Shown: one piece after another, positions 33,700 through 43,849 of the stretch
Layout of the letters: every line of letters starts with the position of its first letter
How positions within the stretch are numbered: position 1 is the first letter of the stretch
NCBI RefSeq assembly: GCF_019649055.1
Contig: NW_026570255.1
Location: forward strand, 62,001-126,000
DNA: 64,000 nucleotides
DNA from: Paramacrobiotus metropolitanus
Taxonomy: Eukaryota; Tardigrada; Eutardigrada; Parachela; Macrobiotidae
Direction of reading: 5' to 3'
The notes under the pieces: model-generated
Databases searched by the model: none
What the model was told of the DNA's origin: nothing
The model's input: only the letters and a program-made list of their open reading frames with translations
Translations under genes and position numbers: made by a program

Positions 33700-34430
33700 G
33701 TTTATGGTAAGAAGGCGGTTCCTCTAGAGTTCCAATGGTTCCACAAGTTCCACTGGTTCCATAAGTTCCACCAGTTCCATCCAGTCCAACTAAATACCTA
33801 CGCTAGTATCCGATGAAACCGCAACAGAAGTTCATGTTACGTCTCCTTATGATACCAATGGAACGTATGGAACCCTATTGGAACCCATTGGAACGGTCGG
33901 AACTGTCGGAACTACTGTACATTTCTCATTGCGCCCTTTACGTGATACATGGAACCAATGGAACTCTATTGGAACCCTTTGCAACGTATTAACAATACTT
34001 CCTTTGGTTCCAACGAGTTCCAGTGGAGTTCCATAAGTTCCACTGGAATCAAATAAAGGCGCATTGAGACGATTTACAGAAGTTCTAACAGTTCCAAAGG
34101 AGTTCCATAGGTTCCATTGGTATCACATATCTGTAACAGCGCAATGACACGATGTACAGACGATGACGACGACGAGACGATGTTCCAACGGTTCCAGTGG
34201 GATACAGTAGAGTCCATAGGTTCCATTGGTACTACGCAAGGGCGCAATAAGACATGTACAAGTACAGATAGTAGTTCCAACAGTTCCAACGGGTTCCAGT
34301 AGAGTTCCATAGATTCCATTGGTACCACACAAGGGCGCAATAAGACATGTACAGATAGTAGTTCCAACGGGATCCAGTAGAGTTCCATTGGTTCCATTGG
34401 TGTCTCTTGAGGGCGCAACGACTTTTTGTG
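33700..34430. repeat. degenerate GTTCCA/TGGAAC repeat field
   Basis: About 700 bp made largely of GGTTCCA, AGTTCCA and their complements in irregular spacing, e.g. TTCCACTGGTTCCATAAGTT. It follows directly on the truncated F-box family copy. Open frames here are by-products of the repeat. Confidence 0.85.
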
Positions 34431-35100
34431 TTTCGGCTATAGCGGCCGGTACAGGGAAACTATGTCTTAGTTACCCTAAACGGGTTAAACTCTCAGAATG
34501 CCGTAAGATCATGATTACTGAAAATATGTACAGCATTAATATTGTAGACATACCGAGGTTATCACCGTGAAGCCACCATACCATTCACAAAATCAGCCAT
34601 ACCAATCGACCAGTCAGCAAAGGTTTTGAAATACAACCCGGAAATTCCAAAAAAAAGTTTGCTAAATTGGGCTGGACTTTACCGCCTGTCTTGACGTTAT
34701 CGTGTTGTGTCCACTGCTCTGCGGAGAGCACGGTGTTGCAACGTAGCCCGTCACTGAATTTTCTTTGCTCACTTCTGATACGGTGACTGCCATCAGTGTA
34801 AGATAAAATTGCACCTAGTAATTATCGCAGCTGTTTACCTTTCGTAGCATCGCTCTGCAAGTCCTAAATTCATTCTCTTAACTGCTCACATCAGAGTTCA
34901 TTCGAATTGTAGCATTAAACTCTTTCGCTTTGATCCTATAGGTTCCCAGCATGGCCAACGGGATCTGCATGTGGCTTCGTTCTTCGCGTTTTGTATGGCG
35001 GAAGTGCAAAAGTGTACCCAGTTTTCTCATTTGTTTTAATAATTTCTTCTTAGGTTAAGTTAGTATAATCCTCGGCACATTGAAAATATAATGTTGCTAA
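34431..35100. other. no gene seen; 24-bp copy of an F-box gene start
   Basis: At 34951-34974 the sequence ATGGCCAACGGGATCTGCAT(GTGG) repeats the start of the copy at 32540 with one difference (ATG here, AAG there); homology stops at once on both sides. Confidence 0.5.
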
Positions 35101-35825
35101 CCAGGGCAGCGTCACGGGCTCCGCTCTCAGAAAAATTTCATTTTTCTGCAGGATGATGGAGCAACAATAGAGTATAATTAAAAACATTGTTTCATCTGAC
35201 ATGGTCCACAGGGTGTAGCCAAACTAAATTTAAACGTAAACGTGCGCTATGTTACTGCGATTGCTTCGTACGTTATTAAGTACAGTTTGAGTATATCGCC
35301 TAAAACGATCTGCTTTGTAATGACAAACTATCGTAAGAGACTCATATGGTTCTCATCCGTTTCCGAAACAGGCTTGTGGATGCAATAAAATACCATTTTA
35401 GAGATAGACCTGTATGTCCTTCTTATTTCGGTTTTCGTGCTAGCAGTTTTTATGCTAACAACTGCTAACGCAAATTCAAATGGAAGTACCGTATTAACAC
35501 GTACGGATCTATCTATTAGTAATAAGTTAACTACCAGCGACAAGCACGCTTCAGAAACAAAAACGGTTTATCAAAAAAATATGTTAACACGTACGCCTCC
35601 TACGACAGCGTGTGATTTGGCTGGTATATTCGTTAACTCGTATGCTTAATGCTTACGAAGCCGTGCATTGGCTATAGCATGGTATATTTGTAACTTATGT
35701 TTTTTTCCCACCGCCCTGTGAATCATGGCAGTTGAAACTATTTTTGTAAGCACACTCTATTGTTACTTTATCACCCTGCAAAAAATGAAATTTTTCTGAG
35801 AGCGCAGCCCGTGACGCTGCCCTGG
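35101..35825. mobile_element. 725-bp TIR element, TAA duplication (PIF/Harbinger-like)
   Basis: Inverted ends of ~50 bp start CCAGGGCAGCGTCACGGGCT and differ at only a few positions. TAA flanks both ends (35098-35100 and 35826-35828); a 3-bp TWA duplication is the mark of PIF/Harbinger elements. No transposase is encoded, so it is non-autonomous. Inside, a plus-strand open stretch at ~35389-35649 without a suitable ATG reads like a signal peptide (VLLISVFVLAVFMLTTANA) and could be captured host sequence. Confidence 0.8.
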
Positions 35826-35828
35826 TAA

Positions 35829-37419
35829 GTTGGTCGCCTTGTAAAATTTAAAAATGATGTAGTCTTGCAAATAAAACCACAATGACTGCCAAAAATATCA
35901 TGGCTAATCTTTTGATCAACCGAAACAAATCACATAAACGGAGCTTAGGTTTCCTAGCGAAATACACACATAAAGCACATTTGAAATATACTTTGGGATG
36001 CAGCAGTTATGGTTCCTCGTAGGCTAGAATACGATGCCGGCCAGCGCCTCCTCGCACTAACCCATGCTGTGTCTACGACTACGTGAAACCAATATAAAAA
36101 AATTGTGAATTTTCTCTATCTTCCGATCTGTGGGTTAGTGGGTACGCTGAGAAGCAAGCGAACAAGAGTGGTGAAATTTTCAGATCGGTTACTTGTTTGT
36201 GTGCGAAGAAGCAACAAGCATGGAACACCCAACCTCGTTCAAACACTTTATGTGCCATTAGCCCATTTCCTGCGGTATGGCATATAACTGACGATACCAG
36301 CCGCACAGCCCCAAGTAAGCTAATTTTAGATACAACCTGGCGTAAACGAGAACATACGCCACAAGGAGAGCATTTTGTTATATGTATCATCTAGTTCTTT
36401 TATCATTTATGATATATAAGTATATCATTTATAATCATTTATGATTTCGTCATCAGGGAAAATATCATTTAGTTATGTATTTGAGCATGAACTGATAAGA
36501 TCTGAAACGCCAGGTTTCTGGTCTTGTTCCTCTTATTTTTATGTCGTTTTAATATTCGTACTGAATGATCTAAGATTTGCGAGTTTCTTAATGTGGTTGT
36601 TTATCCGAATATGGATATACAAGCGCCAAGCTTGCAAATTCTAGATGGTCCACTCTGGATTAGTCTACTGGAAGTCATCGAGCAGTCACTTGAATTGTGT
36701 TCTTTAATAAAGTCTCAAAATCCACGCCGGGATTTTTACGTTAGACTTGGCTACGTACAAGGCCTGGGGCAGTACATAACGCTAGTGGTGTTTATAACGT
36801 GATTCTCGTCGGGACTGCAAACTGGCAGTGTGTCATTTCGACGTCACTCACAAACAGGGATTTTACGGTGCGCCAACAAGAGAACTACGCATTCGCTCTG
36901 TTTCTGTTCATGTGCTGTCATATGGGCGGTGGTGTAATAGCGTGGCCATAGCACTGTCGCTTAATTTAGGGAAACTATAAATATTTTTATCACGCATTTG
37001 TCGCCTCGTTTGCAGAGGATGGTTTTTTGTAAATTTTTATGTATCTGGCCAATTAACAAACAGCATGGTTTGGGAACGCGCGCTGTTTAAAAAGTGCCGG
37101 GATGAGCAGTTATCGTTATGGGCCTACGATGACTTCCCGGCGTAGCTTAGGCATACGGCTCGCAACCGCCACAGGGCGCCATCCGGGCGAGATTCGTCAA
37201 TACCGATACGACTACGAGTATCGGCAGCTACGCGCTTCGCGGACCGTTGTGGCCTTATAATCACAATCACCAAGGTTGCTGATTGCAGACTACCTGAACC
37301 GAATCACATTAATACAAATACATTAATCAAGAAAAAATAAAAGAGAAAACATAATTATGAGCACTATTTCATATCTGACAGCAGCATGCCACAAAACGAC
37401 CCCTGCCCTATAGCAATTG
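35829..37419. other. no gene seen
   Basis: AT-rich, with ATCATTTATGAT-type short repeats near 36400-36470. Open frames on both strands are short and unlike any family I know. Confidence 0.5.
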
Positions 37420-39729
37420 CTAAAAGCAGAATTCCATCCAAAGATTGGTCTTTAGAAGGTCAGCAAGAACGTGCAGGGTAAGGCGAGACAGCTTCTCCAG
37501 TTGCAGTTCTCCCAGCCCGTCCAAGCACCACTTCTTCCCGCGGTAATGCGTCGACGGACGCGGATCAGCCGACTGTACCCCGCAAAGTGTCTGCAAAACA
37601 AATCCCAGTTGAGGTATTTTTTTTTTCGAAATCGCATCAGAATCGGTAGAATAGCATGACTTCTTCTTACCCAGCAGATGACTTTTTTCAGCACTTTCTG
37701 TTCATGACAAATATCCTCGTCACCCACTTTCAGCCGCTGGAGTAGTTTGTGCAGTTTCTCCGCAGGCGGCTTTGGTAGCGCCGCCTCCAACACATTCCAC
37801 AACGCGCTAGCAAAGTCCCCACCAAGCTGTAAACGAAGGCTGTGGATAGTGTTCGCGGTCCGTGCATTAAACTCCCGACGATTGATGTCGAAGGAGCAGA
37901 CCAGTTCAACTACACCCTTCGTTATGAGGATCTCATCGCAGGGGAAGCGGCGGCATACGGCAATGAAATCCTTCAGCCAACCATAACCGAATTCCGCGTC
38001 ATGCGTCGACTGGGTTGGAGAGTGATGCATGGCGTTTGTACAGTATGTGTTGTTAATCATCGAGTGATATAGAATGCGGTGTAGATGCATGGTACGCAGT
38101 CGCATTCCGGTCTGGCGAGCAGCCACATACTGCATCACGTCGCTCATCGACCACGCGCAAGCCTTGAAGGACCATAGTGCTTTATCCAAGCCGATGGTCA
38201 GACGATGCGTACTGGGGCGTAAGCAGTGGTAAAGAGTGGTCATGATGAATAGCTGTCGAATTTCGTTGCGGATGGCAATCCTGGAACGCAGCGCTGGCGT
38301 CTCCATGATGCGGTCCCACATTGCGCACACGGCACGCAGCTTCGTCTGGTTCAGGGTGTCCAAGTGCGAGAAGACCTCCTGCCACAATTCCGCCGGCAGC
38401 GCCACCTGCACGATACCGTCATGGACCGGGGTTTCCTCCGACTTCTCGTTATGAACATCCTTCACCTTCTTTGGCAAGTCTTTGTGGATCCAGTTATCGT
38501 CGTCTGTTATCTGCAAATCGTGCATCACGTTATTACTGTAGCAAAGTTCGAATGGTCAGCGTTCTTGTCGCGACTAAGCAGTCAACAAATGTTTTGTTAC
38601 TGACAAAACGTCCTTGGAATACAACAAACATTGACAGACGATATTTTTTAACACATTGTACCCGATAAATGTATCTCAGCTCGCCGTCCACAAAGTCCAC
38701 CATAAATACTGTAGCCGCTAGATGAAGTGGCTCCACAGAGTCTGGTATACGGGAAAATGCAGGCCCAATATACACACACTGCTCCGTGCTGAATTGTGTT
38801 TGATTTCAAACCATTTTCACTCTTCTGCTGACGTTCTACATGTTTTACTGAGTTTCTTAATTTTAGCAACGTACGATTATTATTGTAAGAGCATAATGTC
38901 ACAGCTCTGATAGTTTTCGATTTATGAATCTGGTTTGTTGTGGTTTTTGGGGTGCCCCTGGCAGGGGCAGAGAACAGTTAGCAACAGTACTAATATCGAG
39001 AAGCAAAGTGCGCGCCTCCCGGTGGCAGGAAGGCTCGTGCTCAATGCCCGGCCAGGTGCAGGCAGCGGGCGGATCTAAACGTGGAGCCACTTCATCTAGC
39101 GGCTACAGTATCTTCCAGTGCCGAAGCTCGCTGTTATTCACGTGCTTAATGAGCGCTGCAGCTTTATCAGTAGAGAGCAAGCGACATTCTTGGCCCAGTT
39201 GCACGCTGTGCATGGAAAAGGTGCCTGGACGGACGCAATGGCGCAGTAAAGGGTCGTCATTAGCTGCCTGACTTCCAAACCGACACGAATCTATTTCTGT
39301 CAGCGGTTTAAAACGTCTTGCCTCATTTAGCCAAGTGGATACATCCAAAAGAGGGCGGACGCGCTGAGCGGAAACGAAATCGGTGCATAGCACTCCCATG
39401 TCTGGACTCAGCCAATGAACAACGGCCCCGGTGTATGTTTCCCGCGGTGGTAGACTCATTTCGCCATTCTGCCAAATCCACGGACCCGATGTTGTTTCCG
39501 GCACCAGAACCTCAACCGGAAAGACGGACTGCTGCTGAGAACGAAAGTGGTAGAGATCGCTGTGCTCCATTCTGCGCTTAAGGAATATGCTGCCAAATGG
39601 CGCGAATTCGCGTCGCCGATGGGGACAGCGCAGATCAACGAAGAGGCCATCTTCTGCCACATCCACTACGAGCCCGTAACGCATCCGTTGATCGCTGCCC
39701 AGAACGTCCACGGCGTTATCGCGGTCCAT
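37420..39729 (-). pseudogene. F-box family gene disrupted by a MITE in exon 1
   Basis: Exons 38662-39729, 37671-38510 and 37420-37590 join in phase 0 (introns 151 and 80 bp). Exon 1 starts MDRDNAVDVLGSDQRMRYG like the intact gene at 61938 and carries both barrel-like units (VEVLVPETTSGPWIWQNGE, CTDFVSAQRVRP). At 39108 the frame runs into a 400-bp MITE with TA target duplication, giving a stop within three codons. Immediately beyond it the frame resumes with FMVDFVDGELRYIYR, the end of the KH0-like segment. Leaving out the MITE and one TA gives 222 + 280 + 57 codons without another lesion. The F-box (ALPAELWQEVFSHLDT, LRAVCAMWD) and C-terminal box (QSADPRPSTHYRGKKW) are intact. The MITE is thus the only visible cause of inactivation. 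Confidence 0.85.
38709..39108. mobile_element. 400-bp MITE with TA duplication (Tc1/mariner-like)
   Basis: Perfect 28-bp terminal inverted repeats beginning CTGTAGCCGCTAGATGAAGT, flanked by TA on each side (38707-38708 and 39109-39110). No coding capacity. TA duplication points to Tc1/mariner-type mobilisation. It interrupts exon 1 of the F-box family gene. Confidence 0.88.
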
Positions 39730-40010
39730 TTACAGTAGTTGGGTACGAATGGAAAAGGAGGTTCAGCTGCTGCAAAGTGCAAAGCACAACGGGCTACGGA
39801 GTACAGTTCAGTGCGAAAAGGTATGCAGTGTCTTTCTACAGACCACGGGTTCGTAAATTACCATATCTGCTACTCCGACAGAAACACGAAAGTTAGCAGA
39901 AAACCTGCCGCAATGAACAGAGTAACAAAACAATGACTGATAAAAAAGTGTAACGCAACTCTGAGCGCTGGTGCCGTTGGCCCCGGTATCACAAGACGCT
40001 AACCCTGCGC
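39730..40010. other. upstream region, no gene seen
   Basis: Short intergenic stretch upstream of the minus-strand F-box gene; it ends at the fold-back element. Confidence 0.5.
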
Positions 40011-40350
40011 GGCCCAGACTCCAACTCTGACTCTGATTCTGACCACTCAAACTCTGACTCTGACTACTCAAAGTCTGACTCTGACCGCTTAAAGTCTGAC
40101 TCTGACTCTGAAGGTTTCTTAGGATTCTTAATAGGTTTCTTAGGTTTATTAATAGGTTTCTTAATAGGTTTCTTAATAGGTTTCTTAACAGGTTTCTTAG
40201 GTTTCTTAAATGTCTTAGGTTTCAAAAGTTATTCTTAGGTTATTCAGTCAGATCAGAGTCAGAATTTGGACAGTCAGAGTCAGACTTTGAGTAGTCAGAG
40301 TCAGAGTGTGAGCGGTCAGAGGCTGAGTCACAGCTTGATCGCGGGCCACC
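40011..40350. mobile_element. fold-back hexamer element, copy 1
   Basis: Left arm of GACTCT-type hexamers (ACTCTGACTCTGATTCTGAC...), a centre of TTTCTTAGG/AATAGG units and an inverted right arm (AGAGTCAG...). Starts GGCCCAGACTCC, ends GCGCGGGCC-like (GATCGCGGGCCACC). Flanked by CTGCGC and CTGGGC, a 6-bp duplication with one mismatch. No coding capacity. Confidence 0.8.
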
Positions 40351-40932
40351 CTGGGCCCATCTTGCTTAGCGTTTGCTTGCTTCACTTGTTGGCACGCGAA
40401 ATTTCTATAAGTTGTGGTGACGAGTCGAGTTACGCCAATGGCGGTTGCCCTTCCATACAACGGATGGAACCGGATGAAGGTTGTTTGTACACGGACCAAT
40501 GAGCACTGCTCGGATAGTAATATACTGCCACTGTGGCACCCACTGCTAAGCTGCAACCGACTAACTGTAACAGCGATAACACTAATTGAACGTCAACCGA
40601 TGTTTGTCGTTCGTTATTGGGCAGCCGTTGGTTTTTCATCGATCGTGCTCGTCTTGGCATTCCGGAATGTGTTAAAACATTGAACTTCAAGACGAATTCG
40701 AATTTGCTAACTGTTGCTTAAGGTTTGTCAGAAAATCACAAAATTCTAATATACGACGGACGACTTTTTCGCTGTAAGTTAGACGGAGAGCGGTAGACTG
40801 TCTTTGGCGTTTGCTTCTGAGAACAACGTAGCGGTTCTGAATGTTAATCGATTCATTCTCTGTGTTCATCAGGTTCTTCGGAATTTCGACACGATCTGCC
40901 AACCTCCACCATCGCACCACTCGACGCCCGGA
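40351..40932. other. upstream region, no gene seen
   Basis: Presumed promoter and 5' UTR of the following plus-strand F-box gene. No motif can be assigned. Confidence 0.4.
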
Positions 40933-42808
40933 ATGGCCAACGGCGTTTCCCAATGGAACAGCGTGGACGTCATGGGCCACGACGCCCGACTCCGTTACGG
41001 GCATGTGGTGGGCGTGGCCGATGTCGGGCTCCTTATCGACTTTCTGTGTCCCAACCGTCGCCGCGAACTGGTCCCGTTCGATCGGGTTTTCCTGAGCGAT
41101 CGCAGGCGCTGCCTGGACGCGCACAAACTGGCCGCGGCCTGTCACCGCTTCGGAACGCTCCCGCCGGTGGACATCCTGATGCGGGAAAGCGCAGCCGAAC
41201 CGTGGACCTGGTACCCCGGGGAGATCTGCAGTCTGGTCCGCAGTCTCCACTACTCATGGTACCGTGAGGTGGTGGTTCGTTGGCATCACGGCGCGGAACA
41301 TGCGGATGTCGTTCCGCTGACGCGCATCCGCTGGCGCCTGCCTGTGTACTGGTGGAAGGGGACCGCGACCGAGGACGAGTACGGGAATTTGCCCGAACGC
41401 GTGAGGAAAGGGATGTTTGCTGCGCGCAGTATTGTATTGCGGACAGATCGCTTCCCATTGGTTAGCGCAGCGCTCAAACACCGTAACACGGAGGCAGCTC
41501 ATTCCGCGGCGCAAGCAGCTGGGGTTCGTGTTACGCATGACCGTGTAGAGTACGTCCAGCGCCAGTATGCCCCGGTTGCACAGCGCCGAGAGATGACCAC
41601 TGTTGAACCGGTAAAAAGCGTTTCTTGTGGCAGTAACGATCATCATTCTGTCATGTATCTTATGACCTATCATGTCTCCTATCATGGGTTTCCTATCATG
41701 TCTCTTGTGGCGCTAAATTGCAGGAACCTCTCATCATCTTCCATCGCCAACTGATGGATTACGTTTCGCTGATGCCGGAGCCTGCGCCGCCGCCGACTGT
41801 AGACATGTATGAAGGTGCTGTGTTACCGGATGAACTGCAAATCTTCTCCTTCCTTGACACACTAACGCAAACGAAGCTGCGCGCTGTGTGCACAGCGTGG
41901 AACTATGTAACGGAATCGCAGTTTTTAGCTGCCAATCTCGTTCTCGATACTGCGGCCGTCCGCAAGACCCGACCATGCAAAGATTTCTGGCTGACGTACT
42001 CGCTCCTTGCTCCGCTATTCAAACGCTTGTCTTTGTCCACGCAACGGGTCCTTCTCACTGATCGCGGACGCTGCCTCGAAGGTAGCCACGTGATTAAGGT
42101 CTTGGACATGATCCACTTCGTCGCACAGCGCATTCCCGCAATCCGACTGAAAACGATTCGTTTGCATCGATTAGATTTCAGTCTGATGATCGCCACGCGC
42201 TACGACACGGTGACATCCGACGGCGAACCATCCGCCTGTGTGCTGCATCAGCCGCGTGATCCGTCCCGCAACTTTAGCATCAATCTGGCCGGTTTCATCA
42301 GCGCCTGCAGCAACCTCCCTGTGGAAGTCTCTATTTGACAAACTGCACCATCACGTTGGAGTACATGGTATCGCTCATCGAGAGACAGAGTGAACTGGTG
42401 TTGCACGTCCCGACCCGCGTGACGCAGCGGGTTGCGGGCGACGGGGATGTCGAATGCGCGGTGTGGAGGGCGCTGGAGTCGGGGCTAACGGCACCCACTC
42501 AGGAGCAACTGCATCGGTTGGTGGAGTGTCGGACCGCCATGATAGCCGCCGTCACGGCGGGTGAAGACTGTCGGGAATTTATGGCCACTGTCTGCAAGGT
42601 GAGGTCTACCGATACGAAGAAACCTGCCAAGTATTAATTTTCTTTTTGGCAGATGCTGTGTGCAGCGCAGTCGGCTGATCCGCGACCCTCGACGCATTGC
42701 CGCGGGAAGAAGTTTTGCTTGGACGGTATGGAGCGTATTCGTACGAAGAAGTTGTCGGTAGTGGCGCTGCGGTTCCTGCGCCAGTTGGCGTTGTGCTGGG
42801 TAATTTAG
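40933..42808 (+). pseudogene. F-box family gene with a single 1-nt frameshift
   Basis: Exons 40933-41610, 41724-42598 and 42653-42808 (introns 113 and 54 bp). Exon 1 (226 codons) is complete: NSVDVMGHDARLRYGHVVGV, LLIDFLCPNRRRELVPFDRV, VDILMRESAAEPWTWYPGE, HADVVPLTRIRW and the KH0-like end VRVTHDRVEYVQR. Exon 2 has a divergent F-box (VLPDELQIFSFLDTLTQTK, LRAVCTAWN) and LRR-like part (PAIRLKTIRLHRLDF). Near 42321 one base is missing: CSNLP is followed by a stop, while the next frame continues LYLTNCTITLEY and PTRVTQRVAGDG. Exon 3 has the C-terminal box (QSADPRPSTHCRGKKF). Exon 2 is 875 nt instead of a multiple of three, in line with one lost base. A sequencing error would also explain it. Confidence 0.82.
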
Positions 42809-43290
42809 GGTCCGTTTGCCGGACCATGGAACATCGTGAATTTTTTTGCACATTGGTCGAGTCAACAGCAATGAGCGGAAGTTTGTCTGTAATTAAGAAG
42901 AATGGCAGTTTATCGAACCAGCTGTCTGGTACTTTCCTTGGCAAGTCCTGAACGATTGTATTGAATTAATATTTAATGCTCGCTGGGCCAGCGTTGTTTG
43001 TATGATTACTGTACGTTTTAAATCGAAACGAAAATGCTCAGATGTACAATTTTATGAAATCCTTTCAAATTTCACCTTTAATTTTGTGCATATTCCTATT
43101 GTAAGGGTCTTAGTAAAATTAACCGTTATCAACTTATCATAAATCTTTGGTTTTATTATCAGCAAAGTGAGTATTAATAATAATACAGTTTTGGGGTTGA
43201 TTTTATTAGGGAATTTCGCGTTGGTTTTAATCTGCAGCAGCCACCAAATTAAGACAAGGCGCAAGTGCGGTCATACTAATCAAAATTTAA
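42809..43290. other. no gene seen
   Basis: 3' flank of the F-box gene, AT-rich, without a supported feature. Confidence 0.5.
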
Positions 43291-43570
43291 TCAACCAAAG
43301 TGAAAACCAACCAAAATCTCCTCCCGTTGGTTAAAGGTAGCGTACCTAACACCGCCCGTTTCTTTTAAGTCAGTATTTCTGTTAAGAACAAGCAAACTAA
43401 ACCGTTGCTTAAGAAAAGCAGTGTAACGTGGCAAACGTGCTTCTCCAGTCAGCTCACAAATTTTGCGACCCATAAAATGCAATATCCCGCTGAAAGCCGG
43501 TCCAGAAACACCCAGCGTTTCAACCACTATTGGATAAAAATGGCATCGATTAAAATTCGGGTGTTCTACA
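43291..43570 (-). mobile_element. second fossil of the nuclease-tailed retroelement
   Basis: Minus-strand frame reading VVETLGVSGPAFSGILHFMG then RKICELTGEARLPRYTAFL and KQRFSLLVLNRN. This is the extreme C-terminus of the element family seen at 25683-27060 (there KEIGKRLSLRLQRHTGEPRS, LSIAIQRGSA). Only this end is left, in line with 5' truncation on insertion. Confidence 0.55.
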
Positions 43571-43849
43571 AAATTATAATAAAGTTAATTCACTGTCGTA
43601 TAGATTTCCTCATTTTTCGCACCGATAGAGCCGGCTGAAGTCAATGTGAGCGTTTGAAACGGCGCGTCAGCGCTCACCACGCTCAACCGGTAAAAAATGG
43701 CCTTAGGCGATAAATAGTGTGAGTAATCTAGAATTGCAGAAGTGTAACAACACAATTTATCCGAAAACCGGAAATGTCGTGATATACAGCGTTTAAAGTA
43801 AAATGCACCAAACACCGTTTCATTACAGTTGCTCAGGCAAAACCACAAC
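43571..43849. other. presumed promoter of astacin-like gene
   Basis: No coding signal; lies directly upstream of the astacin-like gene. Confidence 0.3.

Noticed and set aside
34074-34418. 114-codon Met/Pro/Leu-rich minus-strand frame
   Set aside because: Its periodicity comes from the GTTCCA/TGGAAC repeat field.
36079-36390. 103-codon minus-strand frame
   Set aside because: No domain or compositional support; the overlapping plus-strand frames are equally open.
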